A stretch of DNA of 46,912 nucleotides. Source: an uncultured Saprospiraceae bacterium. Its GTDB lineage: Bacteria > Bacteroidota > Bacteroidia > Chitinophagales > Saprospiraceae. Shown one piece after another: positions 16,613 to 24,609 of this stretch (positions are counted from its first letter, which is position 1; each line of letters starts with the position of its first letter). A program made the translations under genes and the position numbers. The stretch covers positions 1 through 46,912 of the forward strand of contig CALDGQ010000031.1 in NCBI GenBank assembly GCA_937941765.1, written 5' to 3'. Below the pieces are notes generated by a model. The model was not told the DNA's origin. It saw nothing but the letters and a program-made list of their open reading frames with translations, and did no database searches.

Positions 16613-17460
16613 CACTGAAAGGGCTTCGTCATTATAATATAAATAGGATTATAAATTGAAAGAAAATTTGTAATAAAGAAATAGCCCTTTTAGTGCTGAT
16701 TAGGATAAATAAACACTAAAAGGGCATGTCTTGTTAAGTAACTGGGTCTGAATTTGAATTATTTCCCAACTAACTAAAAGAAGGAAGCCCTTTCAGTGTT
16801 CACTGAAAGGGCTTCGTCATTATAATAATAAAGAGGATTGTAAATTGAAGGAAAATTTGTAATAAAGAAATAGCCCTTTTAGTGATGATTAGGATAAATA
16901 ATCACTAAAAGGGCATGTCTTGTTAAGTAACTAGATCTGAAATTGAATTATTTGTAGAATCTCACTGAAAGGGCTTCGTCAATATAATAATAAATAGGAT
17001 TATAAATTGAAGGAAAATTTGTAATAAAAAAATAGCCCTTTTAGTGATGATTAGGATAAATAAACAGTGTAGATTGTTCACTGAAAGGGCTTCGTCATTA
17101 TAATAATAAAGAGGATTATAAATTGAAGGAAAATTTGGAATAAAAAAATAGCCTTTTAGTGATGATTAGGATAAATAAACACTAAAAGGGCATGTCTTGT
17201 TAAGTAACTGAATCTGAAATTGAATTTTTTACAACTAAGTAAAATAAGGAAGCCCTTTCAATTTGTAGAATCTCACTGAAAGGGCTTCGTCAAAATAATA
17301 ATAAAGAGGATTATAAATTGAAAGAAAATTTGAATAAAAAAAATAGCCTTTTTAGTGCTGATTAGAATAAATGAACACTAAAAGGGCATGTCTTGTTAAG
17401 TAACTGGATCTGAAATTGAATTTTTTCCCAATTAACTAAAAGAACGAAGCCCTTTCAGTG
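16613..17460. repeat. Five-unit array of alternating inverted CACTRAAAGGGC motifs
   Basis: Starting 7 bases after the caspase-lipase stop, five tandem units begin with CACTGAAAGGGCTTC at 16613, 16801, 16963, 17079 and 17274, with spacings of 188, 162, 116, 195 and 186 bases to the end. A full unit carries four motif copies in alternating orientation: + CACTGAAAGGGCTTC, - GCCCTTTTAGTG, + CACTAAAAGGGC, - GAAGCCCTTTCAGTG (for unit 1 at 16613, 16684-16695, 16714-16725 and 16784-16798). Units 2 and 3 are shortened and lack some copies. Between the motifs the units are nearly identical. The junction of units 1 and 2 forms a perfect 15-base-pair hairpin (16784-16815). It lies between convergent genes, so it separates the caspase operon from the Kazal gene. 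It is not a CRISPR array: the parts between repeats are conserved. Confidence 0.9.
16784..16815. repeat. Perfect 15-bp hairpin at unit junction
   Basis: GAAGCCCTTTCAGTG (16784-16798), loop TT, CACTGAAAGGGCTTC (16801-16815). With so short a loop it would extrude or fold strongly in DNA or RNA. No T-run follows on either strand, so it is not a typical intrinsic terminator. Confidence 0.85.
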
Positions 17461-17471
17461 TGACATTCAAA

Positions 17472-18068
17472 TCATTCCTTACACTTTCCACGTTTCCAAG
17501 AAGTCAAACCAGCATTTTTAGCCATACACTTATTTCCGTAAGTGACGTCATTACAACCACAAACTGGCTCATATTCCTTGGTGCATCCAGCATTGCTAAT
17601 TTTGGAAGGGTCAATACAAGAGCCTTCACATTTACCTAAAGTAAATCTTTTGACACCTGCACGATTTGCGAGGCAATCATTAGAATATGTTTTTCCATCG
17701 CATCCACAAACTGGTTTGTATAAACGAGGACAATTTCCATTTCCATTTTTGATTGCACTTGGATCAATGCAACCTTCACCGACTGTTCCAGTTTCTTTAA
17801 TAGCAGGACCGCAATCACCGGGTTTCCAAGAAGTGACACCAGATTTTTCCGCGTAACATTTGTTAGGATAAGTTTCTCCATTACATCCGCAGACAGGTGC
17901 ATATTCTTTAGTACAAGGTTTTTTGGGGTCAATTTTGGAGGTATCGATACAAGGTTGTTCTTTGACAGGTGGGGTAGGAGTGCTCGTTATTTTCTGCGTA
18001 TCATGACAACTCAATAAATAAAAGCTCATGAATGACAACAGAATAAATGTGTATTTTATATTTTTCAT
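17472..18068 (-). CDS. Lipoprotein with three Kazal-type protease-inhibitor domains
   Basis: 198 residues: lipoprotein signal with lipobox YLLSC (C21), a Thr/Pro-rich spacer, then three Kazal-like domains at about 40-86, 100-147 and 151-196. Each has the pattern C-I-D-x-S-x-I...C...Y.PVCGC(N/D)...TY.N.C.A..(A/S)G(V/L)....(x)G.C, with CGC and a conserved TYxNxC core. Kazal domains block serine proteases by presenting a loop to the active site; the presumed P1 positions differ between the three copies, which suggests different targets. The gene follows a secreted serine protease on the same strand after 95 bases containing a terminator. A membrane-held inhibitor could protect the cell from its own protease or from foreign proteases (inference). 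Confidence 0.85.
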   Translation of the reverse strand: MKNIKYTFILLSFMSFYLLSCHDTQKITSTPTPPVKEQPCIDTSKIDPKKPCTKEYAPVCGCNGETYPNKCYAEKSGVTSWKPGDCGPAIKETGTVGEGCIDPSAIKNGNGNCPRLYKPVCGCDGKTYSNDCLANRAGVKRFTLGKCEGSCIDPSKISNAGCTKEYEPVCGCNDVTYGNKCMAKNAGLTSWKRGKCKE

Positions 18069-18091
18069 TTCTTTAATTTTCTATAAAAAGG

Positions 18092-18144
18092 AAATCCTCA
18101 CTTTGGTTGAACGAAATTACATCATTCAAACGAAGTGAGGATTA
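18092..18144 (-). terminator. Terminator of the secreted serine protease gene
   Basis: AATCCTCACTT (18093-18103) pairs with AAGTGAGGATT (18133-18143). An inner TTGAA/TTCAA pair (18107-18111 with 18125-18129) lengthens the stem. Read on the - strand it is followed by TTTCCTTTTTA. It lies between the protease gene and the Kazal gene, so the latter may depend on partial read-through or its own promoter. Confidence 0.75.
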
Positions 18145-18163
18145 TTGTAAACAAAAAAGCTTA

Positions 18164-21100
18164 TTATTTTAACACAACTTTATTAGTTGCAATAAAGTCA
18201 GAATGCTTCAACTTCACAACATAGATACCAGCAGGAAATTGGCTCAAATCTAGGTCATGTGTTTGTTGTCCGAAAGGAATTTTAAAATTATCAAGTAGTC
18301 TACCATTTACATGGAATACTTCACCGTGAATAGTTTCACTCAATGGGTATGCTAAGTTAAGGGTTACATTACCTTGAGTTGGATTAGGAAGTAATTCAAA
18401 ATATTGGTCACCAAGTTGTTCAATTCCGAGAACAGTCCAAGTAGTAAAAGAAAAAGTGGAAGAGCTAATTTCGCCGCATTCATTTGTTCCTGTAACTTGC
18501 CAATAAAAAGTAGATTCACCCATCAAATTACTTTGATAAGTATAACTAATTGCGTTGGTAGCTAAATCTTCATCTACAATTATATTGTTTGAAAAATTAG
18601 GGTCTAGAGAAATCATGATATTTAAATTTGTATATCCACCAGGATTTGTCCATTCCATCGTTGGAGTTGTTGAGATATCACTAGCACCATCTGCAGGAAC
18701 ACTTAAAGAAGCAATAACAGGAGCTTCCAAAACATTAAGGGTAAGTGTTGTTGGAATATCATTATTTGCATCAGTTGCGGAAAAGTTGACATCATAATTA
18801 CCTGCTGTAACGGTAGAAGCAACATTCATAGTCACATTTACTGTTGACCCAGGAGTTGGATTAGCTGGATTGAAAACAAGCTCGATTCCATTTCCGCCAT
18901 TAACTTGAATCAATTCAAGTGGTGCTTCAAAACCTCCACCTAAATAGACATCAAAATTTGTAGATGCTCCTGCACAAATTGAAAATGAAGATTCAGAAGG
19001 AATTACATTTAAGCTGTTATCTGGAACTGCGCAAATTTCAAGTCCCCAATTATTTAAGCTCCCTCCATCTTGATTGGCATCATCAATAACTGTTAAAGTC
19101 CAAGTTCCTTGCGGATTTTCTCCGTTGAATGCAGCAAGCGCACCAATAGGAGCGTAGCTATTTCCATCTGAGTAAGGGCATGGAATTGTACCCATACTTT
19201 GGTCATCAAAATTAATATCAAAGTTATCCTCATTGTCACAGGCTTCAGAAATTAAAATAACAGAAGTTCCTTCTGGGCTTTCCAAAATAAAAGTTAAATC
19301 TCCCAACCATGTATGATCTCCTTCCAAATCCACAACATTCAAATCAGAAATGATTCCGCCTGCTGCAACATCTAAAGTTGAAGTAATCGTATTAGCTGGC
19401 CCGGCATCAATAGCAATTGGCGTATCAATCGTAGTTGCAATATTGCAAACGATATTTGCAGTTGTAAAAGTGTTTGTGGTGGACCAATTGCCTGTACCGC
19501 ATAAATTGTTACCACGAATTCTCCAAAAATAAGTAGTCAAAGGTTCTAAAAAAGTAGTAATCACATGCATTTCAGTATTAATCATAGGGTTTGAAGTTAC
19601 AATGTTAGAAAAATTAACATCTGTAGCTACTTCAATCTCATAGGAGCTAGCGCTTGTAATTCCCCACTCGAAAGTTGGAGAAGTTGTAATGTCAGTTTCC
19701 ATATCTGCAGGAATCATTAGAGCGGCCATTGCTGGAATGTCGTCAAATAATTCTAGAAATAGATTAGTCACTGAACTTTCAGTCCCGTCAGTTCCATTAA
19801 CAATAAAAGGATAATTTCCAAATGGTTGGCCTGCAGTATTGCTAATAGTTAAAGTAACTATTTCTCCAGCTGCAGGAGCATTGTTGGAAAATGTAGCAGT
19901 CAATCCCGCTGGAAGTCCATCAACTGTCAAATTTACATTGTTGGCAAAATTATCACTAACTGTCAATTGATATACGGCGTCGCTAGGGGCACAAATTGTA
20001 GCCAGTGGATTATCAGGCTGAACCGCAAACCCACAATTTTTTCCATCAACGATCATCATACCAGAATTAATTGGATCGATCCAATCTTTCAGTCTAGTAT
20101 TCGGTGTTCCTCCTCCTTCCCATGAAGCATTAAACCAACCATAAATATCATATTCATCATTACCACAAGCAGCACCACCACCATGTAATTGACCGATGAC
20201 TCTTTTATTTTGATCAAATAATGGGGAACCTGAAGAACCTGGTTCTGTAGTTCCGATATCCCAATCAGGAACAACAACATGATCTCCATCTGGCACATTT
20301 GCGTCACCAGAACCCCATTCTCCAAGATATAAAGGTTCATTTTCAAAACTAATTCGTTTCTCATCATTATTTGGATGATGAACTGCAATAGCACCAGTAC
20401 CTAAAGTATCCATTGCATTCCAACCAGCTCTATAAGCTTCAGCTGATGGGTTAACAGGATCATCTAATTCTACAATTGTGAAATCCGATTCAGCCCAAGT
20501 TGCTCTCATGACAGAACCTGAATTAAAATCATCCAAAGGTCCATCACCATTCGCGCCACTGGCAGCACTATTTGGTTGGCGACAAGTGGTATTTTCAAAA
20601 TTCCAGTAGGTGACTAAGCTAGGTGCATTACCTGCTGACATACCACAGTGATCTGCAGTCATGAAAAGTGGTGTACAATCTTGAGCAGTATTGTTTACCA
20701 AAAATCCGGTACAATTGGCACTTCCATTTAAATGCATAAATGCAACAGATTGTATAATGTCACGATATCCATCAACAATTCCCCATCCATCTTCTTCAGT
20801 GCATATAACATCTAGATTACATGAACCTGACATAAATGAAGCTGAATTAATGCCTATGAAATCATGATTGACAGATTTTAATTCTAGTGCAAAATTATTT
20901 CTATTATTTTCTTTTAACCAAACTTCCACGATGAGATCATCTCCATCGACCACGGGTGTCCATAATTGCTCATGTTCTTCATTATCTGCAGGTGTAAATG
21001 GTCCTAAGATATTTTCATAATCAGGTGTGTACATAACAAGGGTACCACCAGAAGGCATGTGATATTTTGAGAATCCTAGATTTAAAGATTTTGCATTTTC

Positions 21101-21388
21101 AGAATGAATTCTCAATCTCCAAACAACGGAACCGTCAGAAAGGGTTGTCCATTTTCCAATTTCCTGCGTAGATTGGTCAATATTAAAAGTGTGTGCAAAA
21201 TAATTAGGTCTTCCTTTTCTTCGAAGTTGCATTTCTTCGCGGATCAAATCTTTGTTATCCAACGGAGCCATGTCTAAGAGCTCGAAATTTTCTGACTCAA
21301 GTTCAAGAGGAGCAATTCTAGCATCTTGTTGAGCGGAAATATTAGTAAAAATGAGACTCAAAAAGAGAATTGGTAATAAATATTTCAT
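18164..21388 (-). CDS. T9SS-secreted lysyl-endopeptidase-like serine protease with P-domain
   Basis: 1074 residues with a signal peptide (cleavage near ISAQ). After a propeptide, a chymotrypsin-fold protease spans about 190-450: H247 in MTADHCG, D302 in ESDFTIVEL, and S386 in TTEPGSSGSPL, followed by VIGQLHGG. This layout closely resembles Achromobacter lysyl endopeptidase, including the extra Cys pattern; Lys specificity is likely but not certain. Beyond it come fibronectin-III-like domains (about 550-643 and 888-983), a proprotein-convertase P-domain (about 655-787, with GDLTFILESPEGTSVIL and ENPQGTWTLTVID), and a T9SS type A sorting domain (about 995-1074: FELLPNPTQGNVTLNL, FPAGIYVVKL, ending KVVLK). 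The enzyme should be released or attached at the cell surface and used for protein degradation. The Kazal lipoprotein gene follows downstream. Confidence 0.9.
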   Translation of the reverse strand: MKYLLPILFLSLIFTNISAQQDARIAPLELESENFELLDMAPLDNKDLIREEMQLRRKGRPNYFAHTFNIDQSTQEIGKWTTLSDGSVVWRLRIHSENAKSLNLGFSKYHMPSGGTLVMYTPDYENILGPFTPADNEEHEQLWTPVVDGDDLIVEVWLKENNRNNFALELKSVNHDFIGINSASFMSGSCNLDVICTEEDGWGIVDGYRDIIQSVAFMHLNGSANCTGFLVNNTAQDCTPLFMTADHCGMSAGNAPSLVTYWNFENTTCRQPNSAASGANGDGPLDDFNSGSVMRATWAESDFTIVELDDPVNPSAEAYRAGWNAMDTLGTGAIAVHHPNNDEKRISFENEPLYLGEWGSGDANVPDGDHVVVPDWDIGTTEPGSSGSPLFDQNKRVIGQLHGGGAACGNDEYDIYGWFNASWEGGGTPNTRLKDWIDPINSGMMIVDGKNCGFAVQPDNPLATICAPSDAVYQLTVSDNFANNVNLTVDGLPAGLTATFSNNAPAAGEIVTLTISNTAGQPFGNYPFIVNGTDGTESSVTNLFLELFDDIPAMAALMIPADMETDITTSPTFEWGITSASSYEIEVATDVNFSNIVTSNPMINTEMHVITTFLEPLTTYFWRIRGNNLCGTGNWSTTNTFTTANIVCNIATTIDTPIAIDAGPANTITSTLDVAAGGIISDLNVVDLEGDHTWLGDLTFILESPEGTSVILISEACDNEDNFDINFDDQSMGTIPCPYSDGNSYAPIGALAAFNGENPQGTWTLTVIDDANQDGGSLNNWGLEICAVPDNSLNVIPSESSFSICAGASTNFDVYLGGGFEAPLELIQVNGGNGIELVFNPANPTPGSTVNVTMNVASTVTAGNYDVNFSATDANNDIPTTLTLNVLEAPVIASLSVPADGASDISTTPTMEWTNPGGYTNLNIMISLDPNFSNNIIVDEDLATNAISYTYQSNLMGESTFYWQVTGTNECGEISSSTFSFTTWTVLGIEQLGDQYFELLPNPTQGNVTLNLAYPLSETIHGEVFHVNGRLLDNFKIPFGQQTHDLDLSQFPAGIYVVKLKHSDFIATNKVVLK

Positions 21389-21660
21389 TGTATTAGTTTG
21401 ATATAATTGAATGGACTAAGATATCCTAATTTGTTTTATTAAACGATTTAATTGGATGCTGAAATTAGAAGTGTACTATAGATTACAAATTAGAATAAAC
21501 CTAGATATCAATTTGATTGGTAAAATTCACGCTTAAACGTATATTTACAATCATGTATTTAATAAACTTTTAATGTGTTCTCTTATAATATTTAACTAGT
21601 TAAAAGCATTATTAATACACTGAGTACTAAATACTTGAAAACTTTTAAATTGGACAATCC
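21389..21660. promoter_or_regulatory. Divergent promoter region, serine protease / PorE-like gene
   Basis: 272 bases. For the + strand gene a good candidate promoter is TTG at 21517-21519, 20 bases, then TATATTTA at 21540-21547, which fits the Bacteroidota -33/-7 pattern with one mismatch in the last base. It would give a leader of about 105 bases. No clear element was found for the protease gene. Confidence 0.4.
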
Positions 21661-24462
21661 ATGAAACACTTCCTTTTACTTCCAACACTTTTGATGTTGC
21701 TCTTTTTTACAACATCTGTAAGTGCCCAAACCGGTGTTAAAAAAGCGAACAAAGAATACGAATTGCAAGCCTACAATTTGGCGGTTCCTAAGTACTTAAG
21801 AGTACTGGCGAAAAAGCCACATAATACCGAGGCATTGGTCAAATTAGCTGATTGTTATTATCATCAAAACTATTTTCAAGATGCGGAGAAGTATTTTAAG
21901 AGAGCAGTGAATAATGATGATTTTCATGCTTACAAATCCTATTTACTGACTTATGGTAAAACCTTAATGGCACTTGGCAAATACAACACTGCTTCAACGG
22001 TTTTTTCACAGTATGCTAAAGTAGATCCTTTTGTTGGAAATCATTTCGCACAAAGTTGTGCTTCCGTCGCAACAATTGGAAAGAATCCGAATTACATTGT
22101 CAAAAATGAATATGCCAATTCAACTGAATCTGATTTTGGTCCTGCTTTTTTTCTGCATGATAAAGTCGTCTTTACTTCTGCAAAAAATGGGACTGGAAAT
22201 GGTTGGGATCGCAATATTTCAAACAAGTTATACATCAGTAAACGCGATGGAAATCGGTATTTGACGATTCCATCAAAAGTGAGAGGTGCGATGACAGAAG
22301 CTGAAAATGAAGGCCCGGTTAGTTATAGTAGAGATGGAAAATGGGTAGCCTATACAAAAAATAGTTTTACCAACGGCATTCGTCATGTATCTTCAAAACA
22401 TCATAATTTAAGTATTTTCATTGCGGAAGTTTTACCAAATGGAGATTGGAAAAATGAAAAACCATTTGCTTATAATGGCAGTGGGTATTCATCCGGATTT
22501 CCTTGTTTTGCTGACAATGGAAATACGTTGTATTTTGCTTCTGATCGTCCTGATGGTTTGGGTGGATTTGATCTTTTCGTTTCAACAAGAAATGGAAATT
22601 CATGGTCTTTACCGCAAAATCTAGGAAGTAATGTCAACACTCCTGGAAATGAAGTGACCCCATTTTTTAATGCAGGTGAATTACATTTTGCTTCAGATTG
22701 GCACTTTGGATTAGGAGGGCTCGATATTTTTAAAGCTTCAAAAAGCGGAGGTACTTTTACCAATGTAGTGAATCTAGGAAATGGAGTTAACAGTAGTTAT
22801 GATGACTACGGTTTTATCTATGATCATTCGAATGGAGTAGGTTATTTTACTTCTAATAGAAAAGGTGGAAAAGGGAAAGAAGATATTTATAGGATTACAA
22901 GATCTACCACTTCAACTCCTGTTACTACTCCAATTTTAGCTAACACGACTCCTACAAGTCAGGGTTCTACATGGGGAGAGCCAGTCAGTCAACCATCTGC
23001 AGAATCTACCAAAGGGTATCCTGGAAGTGGAACACCTGTATTAACGAGTCCAACCACGACTACACCTCCTGTTGCCTATACAACACCACAAGATGAGCAT
23101 AAACTAACGATATTGGTTTTGGATGCAGCAACAGATAAGCCAATTCCAAATGGGAAAGTAAATTTATCTTTCTGTGATGATTTAAATGACTATCGTACCG
23201 ACATTAATGGGAAATTTGGCACCTCAAAATTAAATAAACTACCCTGTGAATTTGTAATCGAACCAGCAGGATATAATCCAATTAATATTGTAATTCAAAG
23301 ACTTGGAGAGGAACCTGAAGAATTTGTAGTAAAATTAACAAAAGCCACTGCTGGAACTATTGTTGGTGCTACTACACCACCTGCTCCTCCTGTAACATCA
23401 GCTCCTACAACAACACAGTTGGAAGGAGGTACACCCGCTCCTGTAACGGATGCTAGAAGAACAAATAGCTATACTGGTTCTGTAATTAATATGTTGGATA
23501 ATCAAACAATTGATGGCGTTACAGTCACCGCAACCAATGAAAATAATCAACAGATTTTAGAAACAATGACGGACAAGTTTGGAACTTTTTGGTTGTCTTT
23601 GGACGAAAATTCTTCCTATGTTGTACGTGTTTCTAAAGCTGGATTTAGTCATACAGATAAAGTAGTAAATACTGCTAAACTTAATAAGACAAATGGTATA
23701 GGGGAGATGAAGATAAAACCTTCGGATTCAACCGCTGCTGCAAAACCTGCACCGGTTTCAGCAAAACCTGCACCGGTTTCAGCAAAACCGGCTTCTGCAC
23801 CGGCACCTGCTCCTAGGTCTACGCCGATTCCAAAAGTCAACAATACTTCTACAACTGTCGTGACGACGCCTGCTCCTGCTCCTCCAGTAGCTGATAAGAA
23901 ATACACACCTCCTCCGATGCCTGAGATCAAAAAGGAAGGTAAATTTTCTATTCAATTAGCAGCTAAAAAAGGGAAGAGCAAAGTAAGTACAGCACCTTAT
24001 TCTAGTTTGACGGATATTGGAGACTTATATCATACTTATGAGAAAGGGTATAGTAAATTGAGACTAGGATTTTTCTCATCAAAGTCTGCTGCTAATATGG
24101 CAAAAAAAGCAGCTGCTAAAAAGGGTTTTACAGAAGCTTATATTGTAGATGAAACAGGCAATTCAAAACCAATAAGTTATTCTGAAACTTCCTCAAAGCC
24201 ACAAACAAAGCGAATCGACACAACTACAAAATATAAAGTTAGGCTCGCTTCTTTGACAAAACCTGAGAATTTTAAAAGGGCTTTGGTTGAAAGATATGGT
24301 ACAATTGAATCTGTTAAGCGAGGTAAATTTACCGTCTTTATGCTTTCTGGATATAGTTCAAAAACTACCGCAAGAGCGGCAGTGAAAAAAGCAATCAAAG
24401 CTGGATTTAAAGATGCAGAGTTGGTGATCGATAACAATGGAAAATTGACAACTATAAAGTAA
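21661..24462 (+). CDS. PorE-like TPR/PD40 protein ending in two SPOR domains
   Basis: 933 residues with a signal peptide (cleavage near SAQ, 23). Order of domains: TPR-like helices (about 25-135, with ALVKLADCYYHQNYFQDAEKYF), a PD40/WD40-like beta-propeller (about 155-415, blades ending YFASDRPDGLGGFDLF, HFASDWHFGLGGLDIF and YFTSNRKGGKGKEDIY), two carboxypeptidase-regulatory-like folds (about 480-560 and 602-685), a Pro/Ala/Thr-rich linker with a 21-base tandem repeat, and two SPOR-like domains (about 760-832 and 856-924). Characterised PorE of the type IX secretion system has TPR, propeller, regulatory domain and a terminal OmpA-like peptidoglycan-binding domain. Here SPOR domains, which bind denuded glycan strands, take the OmpA place. 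A structural role linking T9SS or envelope to peptidoglycan is a reasonable inference. A terminator follows at 24501-24540. Confidence 0.82.
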   Translation: MKHFLLLPTLLMLLFFTTSVSAQTGVKKANKEYELQAYNLAVPKYLRVLAKKPHNTEALVKLADCYYHQNYFQDAEKYFKRAVNNDDFHAYKSYLLTYGKTLMALGKYNTASTVFSQYAKVDPFVGNHFAQSCASVATIGKNPNYIVKNEYANSTESDFGPAFFLHDKVVFTSAKNGTGNGWDRNISNKLYISKRDGNRYLTIPSKVRGAMTEAENEGPVSYSRDGKWVAYTKNSFTNGIRHVSSKHHNLSIFIAEVLPNGDWKNEKPFAYNGSGYSSGFPCFADNGNTLYFASDRPDGLGGFDLFVSTRNGNSWSLPQNLGSNVNTPGNEVTPFFNAGELHFASDWHFGLGGLDIFKASKSGGTFTNVVNLGNGVNSSYDDYGFIYDHSNGVGYFTSNRKGGKGKEDIYRITRSTTSTPVTTPILANTTPTSQGSTWGEPVSQPSAESTKGYPGSGTPVLTSPTTTTPPVAYTTPQDEHKLTILVLDAATDKPIPNGKVNLSFCDDLNDYRTDINGKFGTSKLNKLPCEFVIEPAGYNPINIVIQRLGEEPEEFVVKLTKATAGTIVGATTPPAPPVTSAPTTTQLEGGTPAPVTDARRTNSYTGSVINMLDNQTIDGVTVTATNENNQQILETMTDKFGTFWLSLDENSSYVVRVSKAGFSHTDKVVNTAKLNKTNGIGEMKIKPSDSTAAAKPAPVSAKPAPVSAKPASAPAPAPRSTPIPKVNNTSTTVVTTPAPAPPVADKKYTPPPMPEIKKEGKFSIQLAAKKGKSKVSTAPYSSLTDIGDLYHTYEKGYSKLRLGFFSSKSAANMAKKAAAKKGFTEAYIVDETGNSKPISYSETSSKPQTKRIDTTTKYKVRLASLTKPENFKRALVERYGTIESVKRGKFTVFMLSGYSSKTTARAAVKKAIKAGFKDAELVIDNNGKLTTIK
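23740..23781 (+). repeat. Tandem 21-base repeat in the Pro/Ala linker
   Basis: GCAAAACCTGCACCGGTTTCA occurs twice head to tail (23740-23760 and 23761-23781) and starts a third, diverged copy. It encodes AKPAPVS units. Being identical at DNA level, it is prone to length change by slippage. Confidence 0.9.
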
Positions 24463-24500
24463 TACGATCTATATTAATGATTGGTTTTGATTAGTTATAA

Positions 24501-24540
24501 AGAAAGCTCAACACATTAAGTGTTGAGCTTTCTTTTTTTA
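24501..24540 (+). terminator. Terminator of the PorE-like gene
   Basis: AGAAAGCTCAACAC (24501-24514) pairs perfectly with GTGTTGAGCTTTCT (24520-24533), loop ATTAA, followed by a T-run. Confidence 0.9.
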
Positions 24541-24549
24541 CATAAAAAC

Positions 24550-24581
24550 AAAAAACACCCGACAAGTTTCAACTTATCGGG
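24550..24581 (-). terminator. Terminator of the giant metalloprotease gene
   Basis: CACCCGACAAGTT (24556-24568) pairs with AACTTATCGGGTG (24571-24583) with one wobble pair. Read on the - strand it is followed by a T-run, so it ends the transcript coming from 31692. It faces the terminator at 24501-24540, as expected between convergent genes. Confidence 0.82.
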
Positions 24582-24609
24582 TGCTGAATGCTATTAAATT
24601 ACAATTACA

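Noticed and set aside
16613..17460. CRISPR array
   Set aside because: Repeated units are 116-195 bases long, the sequence between motifs is conserved rather than unique, motifs alternate in orientation, and no cas gene is near.
17472..18068. Antitoxin or caspase inhibitor for the neighbouring caspase operon
   Set aside because: Kazal domains inhibit serine proteases rather than caspase-type Cys proteases, the gene is convergent and separated by the repeat array, and the product is exported.
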